The notes under the pieces were generated by a model. It searched no databases. It was given only the letters and a program-made list of their open reading frames with translations, and was not told the origin of the DNA. A stretch of DNA of 64,000 nucleotides from Streptomyces niger (GTDB lineage: Bacteria > Actinomycetota > Actinomycetes > Streptomycetales > Streptomycetaceae). Of the stretch, positions 63,955 to 64,000 are shown in pieces (within the stretch, counting starts at the first letter, position 1; each line of letters starts with the position of its first letter). The stretch is from assembly GCF_000718305.1 (NCBI RefSeq), contig NZ_JOFQ01000005.1, positions 308,201 to 372,200 of the forward strand, given 5' to 3'. The position numbers and the translations under genes were made by a program.

Positions 63955-64000
63955 GCAACCGGCACCGCCGGACCCGGCAGTACCTGAAAAGGGGCGGGGG

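Overview
The window is about 72% GC, uses many GTG starts and translationally coupled (ATGA/GTGA) gene pairs, and carries a conservon, WhiJ-type XRE/DUF397 genes and a fused 2-oxoglutarate dehydrogenase. All of this points to a Streptomyces chromosome. The gene order at both ends (LCP-rho-thrB-thrC-hom-lysA on the left; lon, a two-component pair and kgd on the right) is that of the conserved core of Streptomyces chromosomes. I name the genus with confidence but not the species.

Layout. 0.07-11.0 kb, all minus strand: an LCP cell-wall polymer ligase, transcription terminator Rho, and the aspartate-family operon nrtL-lysA-hom-thrC-thrB, followed by a lone receiver-domain protein. nrtL is an arginyl-tRNA-synthetase-like protein without the catalytic core. 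11.2-23.6 kb: an intact tRNA-Arg(CCG) gene, whose 3' end is repeated (43 bp, 2 mismatches) 12.3 kb away. The two copies bracket a genomic island with hsdR-hsdS-hsdM (type I restriction-modification), an orphan DUF397 gene, a second and divergent HsdM-like methylase, and an AIPR-family protein with an apparent nuclease domain. No integrase was found. The divergent methylase plus AIPR gene pair is the best candidate here for a poorly described defence module.

23.7-31.1 kb: a pyrimidine-dimer-glycosylase-like protein, an XRE/DUF397 pair, the lactate-utilisation operon lutABC with its FadR-type regulator and a clear FadR-type operator, a repeat-rich spacer and a cytochrome P450. 31.4-44.1 kb: a paralogous ftsW-pbpA pair in which pbpA is frameshifted, several small or unknown genes, an HD-domain protein, an ABC ATPase, a divergently arranged pair of di-iron oxygenase-like enzymes with a TetR regulator, and a secreted NlpC/P60 hydrolase.

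44.2-50.2 kb: a conservon (sensor kinase-like CvnA, roadblock CvnB, DUF742 CvnC, GTPase CvnD) with a StyA-like flavin monooxygenase as its last gene, separated by a perfect dyad from a divergent PP2C-like phosphatase gene. 51.3-64 kb: a MarR regulator, two tandem GH25 lysozymes, a Uma2 protein, the Lon protease with an HspR-type HAIR operator, a spermidine-synthase-like protein, an OmpR/histidine kinase pair and the multifunctional 2-oxoglutarate dehydrogenase/decarboxylase Kgd. Gene functions are read from family motifs; nothing here was checked by database search.
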